Assembly (NCBI GenBank): GCA_947685225.1 | Contig: CANTUV010000009.1 | Span: 8,928,001 to 8,992,000, forward strand | Direction of reading: 5' to 3' | DNA: 64,000 bases | DNA from: Garcia nutans | Lineage: Eukaryota > Streptophyta > Magnoliopsida > Malpighiales > Euphorbiaceae | In this document: positions 45,647 through 54,184 of the stretch, piece by piece | How the letters are laid out: each line of letters starts with the position of its first letter | Numbering within the stretch: position 1 is the first letter of the stretch | Translations under genes and position numbers: made by a program | The notes under the pieces: model-generated | What the model was told of the DNA's origin: nothing | Seen by the model: the letters and a program-made list of their open reading frames with translations, nothing else | The model's database searches: none

Positions 45647-48600
45647 TTGCTTGAGAGGTCAATCACTGCCATGAAAACTCACAAAGAGGTGGTAGACATG
45701 GATTCCTTATCCTTGTTTCCCCAAGCTAGATTGCCTCCAAAATTCAAGATGCCTGGGATGGACAGATTTGATGGGACCACTTGCCCTAGAACTCACCTGA
45801 AAATGTATGTGGGAGCCTTAAGTCCTTGGGGTTTAAATGATGAGCTCTTTGCTAAGTTATTCCAACAATCCCTAAATGGTGCTGCCCTTAAATGGTTTGT
45901 GAGTCTAGATCGTTCCAAGATTAAGACATGGGAAGACATCTGCAATGCATTCAACTCTCAATACCACTACAATATTGAGGTGGATGTCACTAGAAGAGAA
46001 CTTGAAACCACCAAACAGAACAACAATGAACCCTTCTCCTCGTTCCTTACGAGGTGGAGGGCAAAAGCCGCCCAGATGATCAATCGCCCTTCAGAACAAG
46101 AGCAGATTGATATCATAATCAGGAATTTAAGACCTACATATCAGGCTCAACTGCAAACCCAATATCTACCTACTTTCAAATCACTCATTGCGACTGCAAC
46201 CAAGGTAGAAGATTTGATACAGTTGGGTAAAATAGTGGATGAGGGGGCTGCATCAAAATATAAGAAACAAAGCCAAACTCCTTCCTCAAGCAAGGTCAAT
46301 CAAGTGGCCAATATTGCCCCTGCGAATCCTTTACGTGTGGGCAATCTTGGGCCGAGAAATCAGCCGAGAAGGCAATATACTGACCTTGGAGTGCCCCTTC
46401 ATTTGGTGTTTAAAAAGGCTGTGGAAGGAAAATATTTGAAGCCTTTGGACCCAAGACCTCCTCCAAACCCATTACCTTCCAGTTATAAAGTCAATGAATA
46501 TTGTGAATACCATCAAGGGAATGGGCATAAAACAGATGCTTGCTGGACACTGAAAAACCGCATCCAGGATCTGGTGGATAGTGGTGACATCATTCCTCTC
46601 AGGAGGCAACCAAACATTAACACTAATCCTTTGCCCAATCACTCCATCCATGCCATTACTGTGGAAGAAGAGCTGTTTGATCCTTTCGAACTTCTCTCAG
46701 AAATGAATGAAGTGTGTGTGTTAGATTTGAACGACCTTGCTGAAGAGGTCAATGCTCTGACAAGAAGTGGAAGACAATATCAGCCACTTGACTTGGGAAA
46801 AACCCCTACAACTTCAAATCACCCCCATAAGAAAACACCAAAGCCAAAAGAAGACCCTGTCCTCACTCAGCTTAAACAAACTCAAGCTAAGGTGTCAATT
46901 TGGGAGCTCCTTGCTTCCTCATTCCCACACCGCCAGGCTCTCAGCGAAGCTTTGAGTCAACTTGATACACCAGTGGACACAAGCCCAGAAGCTTTGGTGG
47001 CCACTTTGACCCAATCAACCAAGGCATTGAGTATCAGATTTTCTGATGTGGATTTACCAGAAGACGGTAAGAAACACAATGATGCACTATACATCACCAT
47101 ACAGACTAGGGGAAAGACTGTGCCCATGATTCTCATTGATAATGGGTCAGCCTTAAATGTGTGTCCCTTGAAAGTAGCAAGCTGTCTGGGGTTGGAGGCT
47201 ATGGATCTTACACCTTTTGATCAGATTGTGAGAGCATATGATAACACTCGAAGAGAAATTTTGGGTGTTGCCACTCTAGAAATTGCTATTGGGCCGGTGA
47301 AAATGGGAGTACCATTCCAGGTCATTGATGCACCTGCGAGCTTTAATCTCCTCCTTGGAAGGCCGTGGATTCATCAAATTAATGCTGTACCTTCTTCACT
47401 ACACCAAAAACTTAAATTCCCTTTTGAAGGAAAAATCATCACTATCAAAGGGGACACCTGCGAAATCAACGGGAAAACCATGGATCAGTCTCTCCTTGAG
47501 GTTGTTCCTGGTGAAACCGCCATGATCTTGACTGGGTTTCATTACGACACAGTTCAATGCATAGAAGGTGAAAAACCCAAAGGGCCATTTGTCTCATATG
47601 ACTTTGGGGAGGTCCAAATCAACTGCCTAGTGGGAATGATGCTGAGGGTAGGTCTATTGCCTGGGATGGAAATGATGAAGTCTGGGAGGAAAATACCCGT
47701 AGTACGGCCATGGGAAGAGCCTGAGAATAAAGGAACTTTTGGCTTGGGGTACAAACCTACAGACGAGGAAATAGAAGAGTTTGAGCGTGGAAGGAAGAAA
47801 AAGGGAAATTGGGGGGCAAGAAGCCTCAAAATGCGCCCTTACTTTAGAACCCTGAATGGTCACTTTTGCAAACCTGGAAAGGCAGTTCACCACTGTGGTT
47901 TTCAGGAACCATTCTATTCTCCTATGACCGGAAAGAAGCTACCGGGTTTTGAAATGTTTGCTGATGTTGTAGCCATGAAAGAAGAAGAGCCAGAACCTGA
48001 AACTGACCCCCAAATGGAAGATTTCATGCGGCCTAGTCTCTTTGATGAGGTTGCTATGATAACCAATTTTGAAGACAATAGGGATTTCACAAAGCTGATC
48101 AAGACCACGGATGGACCGCTGAGAAACTGGTACGCCGAGGAGGGACAAGCTGCTGAGGTTAAACCTAGTCCTGTGTCACACCCTGAACTTGAGTCTTGTA
48201 CCGAGTCTTGTACTAATTCTAAGTCAAAAACCAAGTCAGAGTCTAATTCTGAGTCTTCTGTAATTTCAGATTTAGAAAGCCCTAATGTCAAGTCTAATGT
48301 AATCTTGGAGAATGACTCCGCCATTATCAATGAAACCGTTCCGATTCTTGGTTACCCTGTGTCTTTTGCTTTCCAAGTATTATCTAGCAAAAATGAAATA
48401 AATGAAATAAAAGAAATAAATGAAAAGATAATAATTGGCAAAGAAAATGAACATACATACATTGCATATGATTGTGCGAATAAGGAACAGTTTGTCGATT
48501 GCATCAAGAAGTATGCCGACTGCTTCATATGGAAGACAAGTGATGTCACGGGAATAGACCCAACCATAGCAGTTCACAAGATTCCGCTATACCCCGATGC

Positions 48601-49297
48601 AAAGCTGGTTAAGCAGAAATTGAGAAGAATGAAGCCAGAATGGTCTTTGAAAATTAAAGAGGAGGTTGCCAAGCAACTAGACAATAAGTTCATAGAACCA
48701 ATTGCCTACCCTTCATGGTTAGCAAACATCGTGCCAGTCCCGAAGAAAGACGGAAAGGTCAGGATGTGTGTTGACTACAGAGATTTGAATAAGGCCTGTC
48801 CCAAGGATGATTTTCCACTACCACACATCGATTTGCTGATAGACAGGATGGCTGGGCATGTGATGGTTTCCATGACTGACCTCGCGGTTGGGTACAATCA
48901 GATCCTAGTTCACCCACCAGACAAAGAAAAGACAGCTTTCATCACAGAATGGGGCACTTTCTGCTACAGGGTTATGCCTTTTGGGTTGATAAATGCAGGG
49001 GCTACCTACCAAAGGATGGCAACAACAGTCTTTCATGACATGATTCACAAAGAAGTAGAAGTGTATGTTGATGATATGATTGTTAAGTCAAAATCTCCAG
49101 AAGAACACGTTGAAGCACTTGAGAAGTTCTTCCTTAGACTTCGCAAGTACAATTTGAAGCTTAATCCTGCAAAGTGCCTCTTTGGTGCAACATCAGGATT
49201 ATTTTTGGGATATTTGGTCAGCAAGAAAGGAATAGAAGTTGATCCAGCAAAGTCAAAGGCTATTCTGAAAATGCCTCCACCGAGAACAGAGAAATAG
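45647..49297 (+). CDS. Gag-protease-RT polyprotein of the young Ogre element
   Basis: 1216-residue frame; its nominal first codon is TTG and the frame really continues upstream in the coiled coil. Residues about 30-195 are the retrotransposon gag domain (FQQSLNGAALKWFVSL, WEDICNAFNSQY). A knuckle at 286-299 has C-x2-H-x4-H-x4-C (46502-46543). Aspartic protease active site IDNGSALNVCPL is near residue 498, followed by LLLGRPWIH. A glycine-rich linker comes next. The RT (about residues 970-1216) has VPVPKKDGKVRMCVDYRDLN, FGLINAG and catalytic YVDD at 1140-1143. It ends in TAG at 49295-49297, with TGA two codons later, at the RT/RNase H border; RNase H follows in the same frame. Gag, protease and RT motifs all look functional. 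Confidence 0.9.
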   Translation: MLERSITAMKTHKEVVDMDSLSLFPQARLPPKFKMPGMDRFDGTTCPRTHLKMYVGALSPWGLNDELFAKLFQQSLNGAALKWFVSLDRSKIKTWEDICNAFNSQYHYNIEVDVTRRELETTKQNNNEPFSSFLTRWRAKAAQMINRPSEQEQIDIIIRNLRPTYQAQLQTQYLPTFKSLIATATKVEDLIQLGKIVDEGAASKYKKQSQTPSSSKVNQVANIAPANPLRVGNLGPRNQPRRQYTDLGVPLHLVFKKAVEGKYLKPLDPRPPPNPLPSSYKVNEYCEYHQGNGHKTDACWTLKNRIQDLVDSGDIIPLRRQPNINTNPLPNHSIHAITVEEELFDPFELLSEMNEVCVLDLNDLAEEVNALTRSGRQYQPLDLGKTPTTSNHPHKKTPKPKEDPVLTQLKQTQAKVSIWELLASSFPHRQALSEALSQLDTPVDTSPEALVATLTQSTKALSIRFSDVDLPEDGKKHNDALYITIQTRGKTVPMILIDNGSALNVCPLKVASCLGLEAMDLTPFDQIVRAYDNTRREILGVATLEIAIGPVKMGVPFQVIDAPASFNLLLGRPWIHQINAVPSSLHQKLKFPFEGKIITIKGDTCEINGKTMDQSLLEVVPGETAMILTGFHYDTVQCIEGEKPKGPFVSYDFGEVQINCLVGMMLRVGLLPGMEMMKSGRKIPVVRPWEEPENKGTFGLGYKPTDEEIEEFERGRKKKGNWGARSLKMRPYFRTLNGHFCKPGKAVHHCGFQEPFYSPMTGKKLPGFEMFADVVAMKEEEPEPETDPQMEDFMRPSLFDEVAMITNFEDNRDFTKLIKTTDGPLRNWYAEEGQAAEVKPSPVSHPELESCTESCTNSKSKTKSESNSESSVISDLESPNVKSNVILENDSAIINETVPILGYPVSFAFQVLSSKNEINEIKEINEKIIIGKENEHTYIAYDCANKEQFVDCIKKYADCFIWKTSDVTGIDPTIAVHKIPLYPDAKLVKQKLRRMKPEWSLKIKEEVAKQLDNKFIEPIAYPSWLANIVPVPKKDGKVRMCVDYRDLNKACPKDDFPLPHIDLLIDRMAGHVMVSMTDLAVGYNQILVHPPDKEKTAFITEWGTFCYRVMPFGLINAGATYQRMATTVFHDMIHKEVEVYVDDMIVKSKSPEEHVEALEKFFLRLRKYNLKLNPAKCLFGATSGLFLGYLVSKKGIEVDPAKSKAILKMPPPRTEK

Positions 49298-49303
49298 ATT
49301 TGA
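49295..49303 (+). other. Two in-frame stop codons at the RT/RNase H border
   Basis: TAG 49295-49297 and TGA 49301-49303, one codon apart, in an otherwise continuous frame. TGA is one transition from CGA; TAG is one step from CAG or GAG. H1 has no stop at this exact place. Confidence 0.85.
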
Positions 49304-49306
49304 GGC

Positions 49307-51649
49307 TTGCTAGGTAGATTACAGTATATCAGTCGATTCATATCACAGTTGGCTGAGACTTGTGGTCCTATCTTTAATCTACTAAGGAAAGGTGCTTCGC
49401 AAGAATGGAATGAAGACTGTCAGAAGGCCTTCGACAAGATCAAAGAATACTTGTTAAGTCCGCCAATTCTACAACCTCCCAGAATGGGAAAACCTCTGCT
49501 CTTGTATTTGTCTGTAACAGATGAAGCCATGGGGGCAATGCTAGCTCAAGAGGCTGAAGATACAAAGGTGGAAAATGCAATTTACTACCTCAGCAAAAGG
49601 ATGCTGGACTATGAGTTAAAGTATAACAAGATTGAGAAGTTGTGTTTAGCCTTGTATTGGGCTTGTACGAAGTTACAACGCTACTTGTCTTCTTACACTA
49701 CTTATGTCATTGCAGAACAGAGTCCCTTGAAATTCCTTATGGAGAGGCCTATTTTGGACAGCAAAATGGCTAAGTGGGTGTCAACATTGGCAGCCTTTGA
49801 CTTGAAATTTGTTCAAAGGAAAGCTATGAAAGGCAGGGCAATAGCTGACCAATTAGCAGAATTACCTATAAAAGACGAGATGCGAGAAATGGGTTTCCCT
49901 GACGAAGACCTCTTGAATGTGGAAAGAAGTGTTTGGGAGATGTATTTTGATGGAGCATCCAATTATCATGGAAACGGAATTGGAATTGTGTTCAAAACTC
50001 CTTGTGGAGAATACATTCCATTAGCAGTTAAACTTGACTTTAGCTGCACAAACAATGAAGCAGAATATGAAGCTTGCATTAATGGGCTGGAAGCCGCCCT
50101 GAAATTGGGGATTAGGGACCTAAAGGTCTATGGTGATTCTATTTTAATAGTATCACAAGCTTTAAGGAAATGGAAGATAAGAGAAGAGCGTTTGGTTCCT
50201 TACCTACAACGCCTTGATCATTTGGCACAACAGTTCAATGATCTGTCCTTCGAATATCTCCCAAGAGCAAAGAATCAGTTTGCTGATGCCTTGGCTACTT
50301 TAGCTTCCATGATTAATATCAGGGAGGGGAAAGTCATTCGTCCATTGAAAGTTCAGCTTCAAAAGCAACCCGCCCATGTAATGTACTTGGCCGATGGTAA
50401 ACCATGGTTTTGGGATATCAAGACCTATCTCAAGGATGAAGATTATCCGGAGGGATCATCAAAGGTTGATCAGAGGGCAATAAGGCAGCTTGCCACAGGT
50501 TACATTCTTAATGGAGATATCCTCTACAAAAGAAGTTGGAATGGAATGCACCTAAGGTGTGTAAATGAAGCAGAGGCTAAGCAGATAATGGAAATGGTAC
50601 ATGGTGGCGAATCAGGACCACACATGTATGGGATCACCTTGGCTCAAAAAATTGCCAATCTAGGATATTATTGGTCCACCGTGAATGCAGACTACGTGGC
50701 ATTTGTGCAAGGATGTCATCAATGCCAAATATTTGCTAAACTACAGAAGCAACCTCCTGTTGCCCTGAATCCAATCACTTCTCCATGGCCCTTCGCTACT
50801 TGGGGAATTGATATAATTGGTAGAATACATCCAAAAGCATCAAATGGACATCAGTTTATCTTAGTAGCAGTGGATTACTTCACAAAGTGGGTTGAAGCAG
50901 CTTCCTATGCAGAATTAGATGCCAAAAAGGCAGCACAGTTTGTCCGAACCAACATCCTTTGTCGGTACGGAACACCATTCGAGATTATCACAGATAATGG
51001 AACTCATTTCCAAGCAGAATTTGCTAAACTCTTGCAGGATAAGAAAATCCAACATCATAAGTCCTCTCCTTATAGACCCCAAACAAATGGAGCTGTAGAA
51101 GCAGCGAACAAGTCTATAAAGGTGATCATACAAAAAATGATCAAGGAACATAGGCATTGGCATGAGAAGTTACCACTGGCTTTGTGGGGATACAGAACAT
51201 CAGTTAGAACTCCTACTGGGGCAACCCCGTATTCACTGGTATACGGAATGGAAGCAGTACTGCCCATTGAACTGGAAGTTCAATCGGCGAGGATAATTCA
51301 AGAAAGTCAGATAAATGAAGCTAAATGGATCAGCAATTATCATCATCAGTTGTTGGGCTTGGATGAGAAAAGACTTCAAGCTTTACATCAGATTCAAGGA
51401 TATCAGAGGCTAATGGCCAGACATTTCAACAAAAAGGTCAAAGATCGAAAGTTGGAAGAAGGTTGTTTGGTCCTGAAAGAGATCAGAACACCTGTTACAG
51501 ATCCTCGTGGGAAGTTTCGTCCTCATTGGGCGGGACCCTACATTTTGAAGAAAATACTTTCCGGCGGAGCCGTCATCTTGTCTGATTTGGATGGTCTGGA
51601 GTTCACAAACCCATGCAATCTGGATCAACTGAAGAAATATTATGTATGA
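49307..51649 (+). CDS. RNase H, second RNase H and integrase of the young Ogre element
   Basis: 780 residues in the same frame as the RT above, separated only by TAG (49295) and TGA (49301). No start codon other than TTG at 49307, so it is the broken second half of one Gag-Pol. Residues about 1-190 are the RT end and RNase H (LQYISRF, CQKAFDKIKEYLL). Residues 213-345 are the archaeal-type RNase H of Tat elements (MYFDGASN with D215, NNEAEYEA, VYGDSI, FADALATLAS). Integrase: zinc-binding H..H..C..C near 432-475, catalytic D502 (WGIDIIG), D563 (ITDNGTHF) and E598 (GAVEAANKS), the normal D-D-35-E spacing. The C-terminus (GKFRPHWAGPYIL) has no chromodomain. It stops at 51647-51649. Confidence 0.9.
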   Translation: MLGRLQYISRFISQLAETCGPIFNLLRKGASQEWNEDCQKAFDKIKEYLLSPPILQPPRMGKPLLLYLSVTDEAMGAMLAQEAEDTKVENAIYYLSKRMLDYELKYNKIEKLCLALYWACTKLQRYLSSYTTYVIAEQSPLKFLMERPILDSKMAKWVSTLAAFDLKFVQRKAMKGRAIADQLAELPIKDEMREMGFPDEDLLNVERSVWEMYFDGASNYHGNGIGIVFKTPCGEYIPLAVKLDFSCTNNEAEYEACINGLEAALKLGIRDLKVYGDSILIVSQALRKWKIREERLVPYLQRLDHLAQQFNDLSFEYLPRAKNQFADALATLASMINIREGKVIRPLKVQLQKQPAHVMYLADGKPWFWDIKTYLKDEDYPEGSSKVDQRAIRQLATGYILNGDILYKRSWNGMHLRCVNEAEAKQIMEMVHGGESGPHMYGITLAQKIANLGYYWSTVNADYVAFVQGCHQCQIFAKLQKQPPVALNPITSPWPFATWGIDIIGRIHPKASNGHQFILVAVDYFTKWVEAASYAELDAKKAAQFVRTNILCRYGTPFEIITDNGTHFQAEFAKLLQDKKIQHHKSSPYRPQTNGAVEAANKSIKVIIQKMIKEHRHWHEKLPLALWGYRTSVRTPTGATPYSLVYGMEAVLPIELEVQSARIIQESQINEAKWISNYHHQLLGLDEKRLQALHQIQGYQRLMARHFNKKVKDRKLEEGCLVLKEIRTPVTDPRGKFRPHWAGPYILKKILSGGAVILSDLDGLEFTNPCNLDQLKKYYV

Positions 51650-51834
51650 TCATGCATTCTAAATGAACTACATTAGACCTGATTCTCGCAAACTAATTCG
51701 AGATATGTAGGCAGCTCTCCTTGAGCACGGTCTAAATTTTAATAAAAATTATTCATTCATCTTTCTTTTGCCAAGAAAAAAAAATAAAAAAAAATAAAAA
51801 AAAACAACAAAACAACAAAAACAAAAAAAAATCT
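51650..51834 (+). other. Junction after pol, Ogre element
   Basis: No gene seen. Ends with a run of A, C and T-poor sequence (51776-51832) of the AAAATAAAAA and AACAACAAAA type. Confidence 0.5.
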
Positions 51835-51965
51835 CGCTAAGCCGAAAACCCACAAAGGGCGGCTTAGGCAATAGTGGGGCCCGCTAAGCTGAAAACCCAC
51901 AAAGGGCGGCTTAGGCAAGAATGGGTAAGAGCTCGCTAAGTTGAAAATCCGAAAGGATGGCTTAG
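51835..51965 (+). repeat. Three-copy hairpin array between pol and antisense genes
   Basis: Copies at about 51837-51867, 51884-51914 and 51935-51965. The best reads CTAAGCCG, loop AAAACCCACAAAGGG, CGGCTTAG: perfect 8-bp arms with a CCC/GGG inner pair. It lies 190 bp after the pol stop and 215 bp from the end of the antisense gene. A role at the meeting point of two convergent transcripts (termination or 3' end formation) is an inference. Confidence 0.8.
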
Positions 51966-52179
51966 GCAAAAATAAGAGCAAATAAATAAAGTAGATAATG
52001 CTTGGAAAGCAAACAAAAGGGTCATTCATTAAGAATCATTCATTACAAAAAGAGAATCATCTGTTAAAAAAAGAGTCATTCAGCCTATAAAATACAAAAA
52101 GGTCAAGTCATATTCCCCAAAAAAACCAAAAAGGTAAAAACAACCCAAAAAGAGAGAGACAATGGAGTCACCCTGGGAT

Positions 52180-53509
52180 CTAAATCCTACGCCTCCTACG
52201 TGGGGCAGAGTCTTCGGTATCTTCCTTAGCTCCAGAACTCTCTGCAGCATCTGTCTTCTCCTCGTTAAGAGGAACCGCCTCCTCCCCCTCCAACTCCTGC
52301 AGCAATGCACATCTCCTCGGTTTCTCAACGGGACAAACCTCAGCTATAAACCAGGTCCTGTACTCTGGAGTGGGCTGAATGAGGGAAGGCTCTGCACAAG
52401 GCCTGATCATCCGATGGTCTCTAACCCAAGTCTGTAGAACAGCCCGAGTAACCCCGGGGGTAATATGAGAAGCAATGGTAAGCCCGACAGGAAGGGGAAC
52501 TCTCTGGTCAATACCCATCTGCCTGAGGACGCGGGAAGCACTGTACCAAGTACTGTGAGTGAACCCAAGCAGGTAGACATGGTTGTGCATGGCATTTGCC
52601 TCCATGAATTGAGGAATCCTATACCAAGGGACGAACCATAATAATTCTTCCGGTCCAAGCTCAAACAGCCAAACAGTCCATTCGGCCATAGAGGGAAAAG
52701 AAATCTGAATTTTCCTGGTGCGGTACTGCGAAGGGTTGTAGGTCAAAGTCTAGGGGGCTACAACCACTCGAAGATGATCTCTCAGCCAAACCTGAAAAAA
52801 ATAGATCCTTTCTATTTTACAAAGGAAAAGAGTGATGATGGAATAAGCAAAAAACAACAAAAGGTATAAATTACCTGAAGGATGACCGGGGTGACGGTCC
52901 AATGTTCAAATCCAAGTGCACATCTGTCGAGACTCTGAATAGTCTCAGCCAGGATCATGCCCCGATACAGTTGAGCTCTTCCATTTGCCTAACCATTGGG
53001 CAAAGTTTCAAATCTCCAAAGCCGGGGTCACGGTTGAAGAGGAACCCAGCTAACAGACAAAAGACGAAGGCTCGCATTCTATGCCTCAATTGAATATCGT
53101 CTTCAAAATCGACGGTCAAGAATTCATCAATTAGGGGAAGCAGCATCGCCTTATCCCCATCTACAATCATAGCTTGGGCTTGGGGTTTTGTGAAGCTAAA
53201 AAGCCTCTGAAAAGATCCCACATAGCCGATTTGGACCTCATGCCTCACAAGAGGGGCATTTGGGTCGCACCCAATGATCGAGCAGAACTCCTCAAAAAGA
53301 GGACACATTTCCTCCATCCGAGCCCCAAATCTGAAAACATGGGCTTGGGGATCCCAAAACCTGATGCAAGAGTGCAAGAAATCCCAGTCTACAGCTACAC
53401 CTCTGAGGGTGGCGACAGCTTTCAACCTGTACCTCCCCATGTTGATCCTTTCAACATTATGGAGACTTTTGGTCCAATTATGCATCACGTGATTAAAAAG
53501 AGGATTCAT
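52180..53509 (-). pseudogene. Antisense DUF7745-like gene of the young Ogre element
   Basis: Two exons on the minus strand. Exon 1, 53509-52875, begins ATG in AACAATGAA and encodes MNPLFNHVMHNW, LHSCIRFWDPQAHVFRFG, CPLFEEFCSIIGC, then after a one-base frameshift near 52957 MILAETIQSLDRC. It ends at donor CTTCAG|GTAA. Exon 2, 52791-52180, follows acceptor TTTTTTTCAG and encodes VWLRDH, a TAG stop at codon 14 (52750-52752), AEWTVWLFEL, LRQMGIDQRVP and a C-terminus rich in E, then RRRRRI. Overall form (FWDP...F.FG...EEF/Y, ILAET, then a second half) resembles plant DUF7745-type proteins of unknown function; this name is from memory and should be checked. Its TATA box is at 53588-53594. Close to intact, with two breaks. 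Confidence 0.7.
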
Positions 53510-53587
53510 TGTTATTTGAAAAAAAAATAATAAGATCTTGCAGTAAGAGGATTGCTTTCTGGCCCACAGATGTAAGACAACCTTGAG

Positions 53588-53594
53588 TTTTATA
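53588..53594 (-). promoter_or_regulatory. TATA box of the antisense DUF7745-like gene
   Basis: Minus-strand TATAAAA in CCAGTATAAAACTCAAGG, about 80 bp before the ATG at 53509. A GC-rich palindromic segment (GGCGGCCGCCG type, 53610-53645) lies just upstream, as in the LTR promoter. Confidence 0.6.
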
Positions 53595-53934
53595 CTGGTC
53601 TGGCCCGGGCAGCGGCTCGGCCGCCGAAAGAACGGCGGCCGCCGCCGACCGTCCTGTTTCCTCTTTTTTTTATGTTTTGTAAAATTCTCATGTTTTGGCC
53701 CTGTTTAGGCCCTGTTATGTGCTATTTTTTGGGATTGTGTCAGGGATTTATTTTTAAAAAGAGATTTCTAAAAAGAAAAAAGCATCATGCATACATAAGT
53801 GCTGTTAATACTAACAAATAAGTGCAGGTTTACAGATAAGTTCAGATAACAGCTGAAAAACATGGAAGGTACAAAGTACAGAAGGGGCATAGTTCAAATA
53901 CAGCAAGCATAGTTCAAGACAAGTATGAAAAAAA

Positions 53935-54063
53935 TCAGTGCCGGCCTCTTCGTCTTTGCGGCCTGCTCTGCCTCTCGTAAGCAGCCTCAGTCCAAGCACC
54001 AGACAGTTCATCCGAGAAAGCAGTAATCAGTGCCACCATTTCCGTGATCAGGTCCTCTGGTAC
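53935..54063 (-). other. Possible last exon of the antisense PMD gene
   Basis: Follows a good acceptor (TCTCTTTTACAG) and encodes VPEDLITEMVALITAF... ending QRRRGRH and TGA. Exon 4 already has a TGA at 54185-54187 and no clear donor precedes it, so either the stop is new, the splice is alternative, or this exon is dead. H1 and H2 have open segments at the same place (14087-14314, 21626-21823). Confidence 0.45.
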
Positions 54064-54184
54064 CTGTAAAAGAGACAAAATCACAATCAATCTCAAGAGA
54101 ATTTTATGAATCCTTTTCATGAAAAGTTCTATGAGAATATAAGGTCAAATTGGCCGGTAGCTGTAAGGACGGATGCGGGAGGTC

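Noticed and set aside
47554..48577. Minus-strand frames within Ogre gag-pol
   Set aside because: Shadows of the plus-strand polyprotein.
52162..53530. Plus-strand frames opposite the antisense gene (52162-52437, 53174-53530)
   Set aside because: The minus strand has the motifs, splice sites and homologues in H1 and H2; the plus frames have none.
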